A DNA stretch of 21,669 nt from an uncultured Clostridia bacterium (lineage in GTDB: Bacteria > Bacillota > Clostridia > Christensenellales > UBA1242). Numbering within the stretch: position 1 is the first letter of the stretch; each line of letters opens with the position of its first letter. The notes under the pieces were generated by a model, which saw only the letters and a program-made list of their open reading frames with translations, did not search any database and was not told where the DNA came from. Shown here piece by piece: positions 21,054-21,669 of the stretch. Location of the stretch: contig CALEWH010000009.1 in assembly GCA_937925475.1 (NCBI GenBank), forward strand, positions 1 through 21,669, written 5' to 3'. The position numbers were made by a program, and so were the translations under genes.

Positions 21054-21669
21054 ATGACAAAAAGTTGTTTAAAATTTATAGATTTGTTTGCTGGTGCTGG
21101 AGGACTTTCAGAAGGATTTGTTAGAGCCGGATTTTCTCCTATTGCACATATAGAAATGGATAAAGAGGCAGTAAATACTCTTAAAACAAGAATGGCTTAT
21201 CATTATCTTTTAAAAAATCACAAAATAGGTGTTTACAATAATTACTTAAAAAATAATATAACAAGATCTGAATTGTATAAAAACATCCCTCAACAATTAT
21301 TAGAAACATGTATGTGTGAAACGATATCAAAAGACTCATTAGCTGAAATTTATAAAAAAATCGATGATATATTAAATGGTGATACAGTAGATGTAATTAT
21401 TGGAGGTCCACCCTGTCAGGCTTATTCACTTGTTGGAAGATCTATAAAATTTGCACAAGATAAAATAAAAATTGAAAATAATGAAAAAGTGGAAGATGAT
21501 CCTAGAAATTATTTATATAGGCTTTATTGTGAATTTTTAAAAAAATACAAACCAAAAATGTTTGTCTTTGAAAACGTGACGGGCTTATTAAGTGCACAAA
21601 ACGGAAAATTCTATAACAACTTTAAACTGCTAGCGAAAAGATGTGGTTATATTGTTGAAGACAAAATAT
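21054..21669 (+). CDS. C5 cytosine-specific DNA methyltransferase, 3' end beyond the window
   Basis: S-adenosylmethionine-dependent methyltransferase that methylates cytosine at C5 in a specific DNA sequence. The first 205 residues are present. Motif I is FIDLFAGAGGLSEGF (8-22), motif II is around E34, motif IV is GGPPCQAYS (117-125, catalytic C121) and motif VI is ENV (173-175). The stretch between motifs II and IV holds an extra helical insert of about 40 residues compared with small enzymes such as M.HhaI, where the catalytic cysteine is C81. The target recognition domain and motifs VIII-X are off the window. AAGGAG lies 6 bases before the ATG. Following an AbiE pair in an island, it is probably part of a restriction-modification system; whether an endonuclease follows cannot be seen. 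Confidence 0.93.
   Translation, partial: MTKSCLKFIDLFAGAGGLSEGFVRAGFSPIAHIEMDKEAVNTLKTRMAYHYLLKNHKIGVYNNYLKNNITRSELYKNIPQQLLETCMCETISKDSLAEIYKKIDDILNGDTVDVIIGGPPCQAYSLVGRSIKFAQDKIKIENNEKVEDDPRNYLYRLYCEFLKKYKPKMFVFENVTGLLSAQNGKFYNNFKLLAKRCGYIVEDKI

Larger units (their letters stand above)
17459..21669. mobile_element. Left end of a putative tRNA-Arg-integrated genomic island (continues past the window)
   Basis: Inferred from the tRNA-Arg half at its left edge and from gene content to the right: a broken phosphoesterase, small genes of unknown function, an AbiE toxin-antitoxin pair and a C5 methyltransferase. No integrase, relaxase or phage structural gene is visible in this part. The right end is not in the window. 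Confidence 0.6.

Overview
The window looks like a chromosome segment of a low-GC Gram-positive bacterium (Bacillota, Clostridia-like; probably an uncultured relative). Grounds: AT-rich DNA, clear AGGAGG-type ribosome binding sites, many consensus sigma-A promoters (TTGACA-like, 17-base spacer, TATAAT-like), U-tract terminators, and an ArsR plus zinc/cadmium ATPase operon of Gram-positive type. Genus cannot be read from the sequence. Bases 1 to about 17458 look like ordinary chromosome. The rest looks like the left end of an integrated island.

Chromosomal part, left to right: the end of a short-chain dehydrogenase; a cysteine-synthase-family PLP enzyme; an arsR-type metal sensor and a P1B-type metal-export ATPase, with two abutting operators laid over the promoter; a leftward ferritin-like protein of unknown role; a leftward tRNA-Ser(GGA) behind a structured leader; a four-helix membrane protein; a leftward membrane/winged-helix/zinc-ribbon protein; MscL; a leftward pair (CYTH-like protein and YhhN-family membrane protein); an operon of a lipoprotein, a small membrane protein and the replicative helicase DnaB; an unusually compact alanyl-tRNA synthetase; a large membrane-anchored beta-helix-like protein; and a leftward tRNA-Ser(GCT).

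Island part: at 17459-17503 lies only the 3' half of a tRNA-Arg(CCT), from the anticodon loop to CCA, with a terminator still behind it. This is the usual footprint of an integrase that recombines in a tRNA 3' end. To its right are a calcineurin-like phosphoesterase broken by one amber codon, three small leftward genes (two of them look like paralogs), an AbiEi/AbiEii type IV toxin-antitoxin pair under a duplicated operator, and the start of a C5 cytosine DNA methyltransferase that runs off the window. This is a defence-type accessory cargo. The intact tRNA-Arg, and probably an integrase, should lie beyond the right edge.

The less usual signals are the tRNA-half island boundary, the AlaRS that lacks both its beta-barrel linker and its C-Ala domain, structured and separately promoted leaders ahead of both tRNA-Ser genes, a protein with three successive carboxylate/ExxH-type helix pairs, a probable leaderless gene, and the duplicated AbiE operator. 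Every assignment was made by reading the sequence; no database search or folding program was run.
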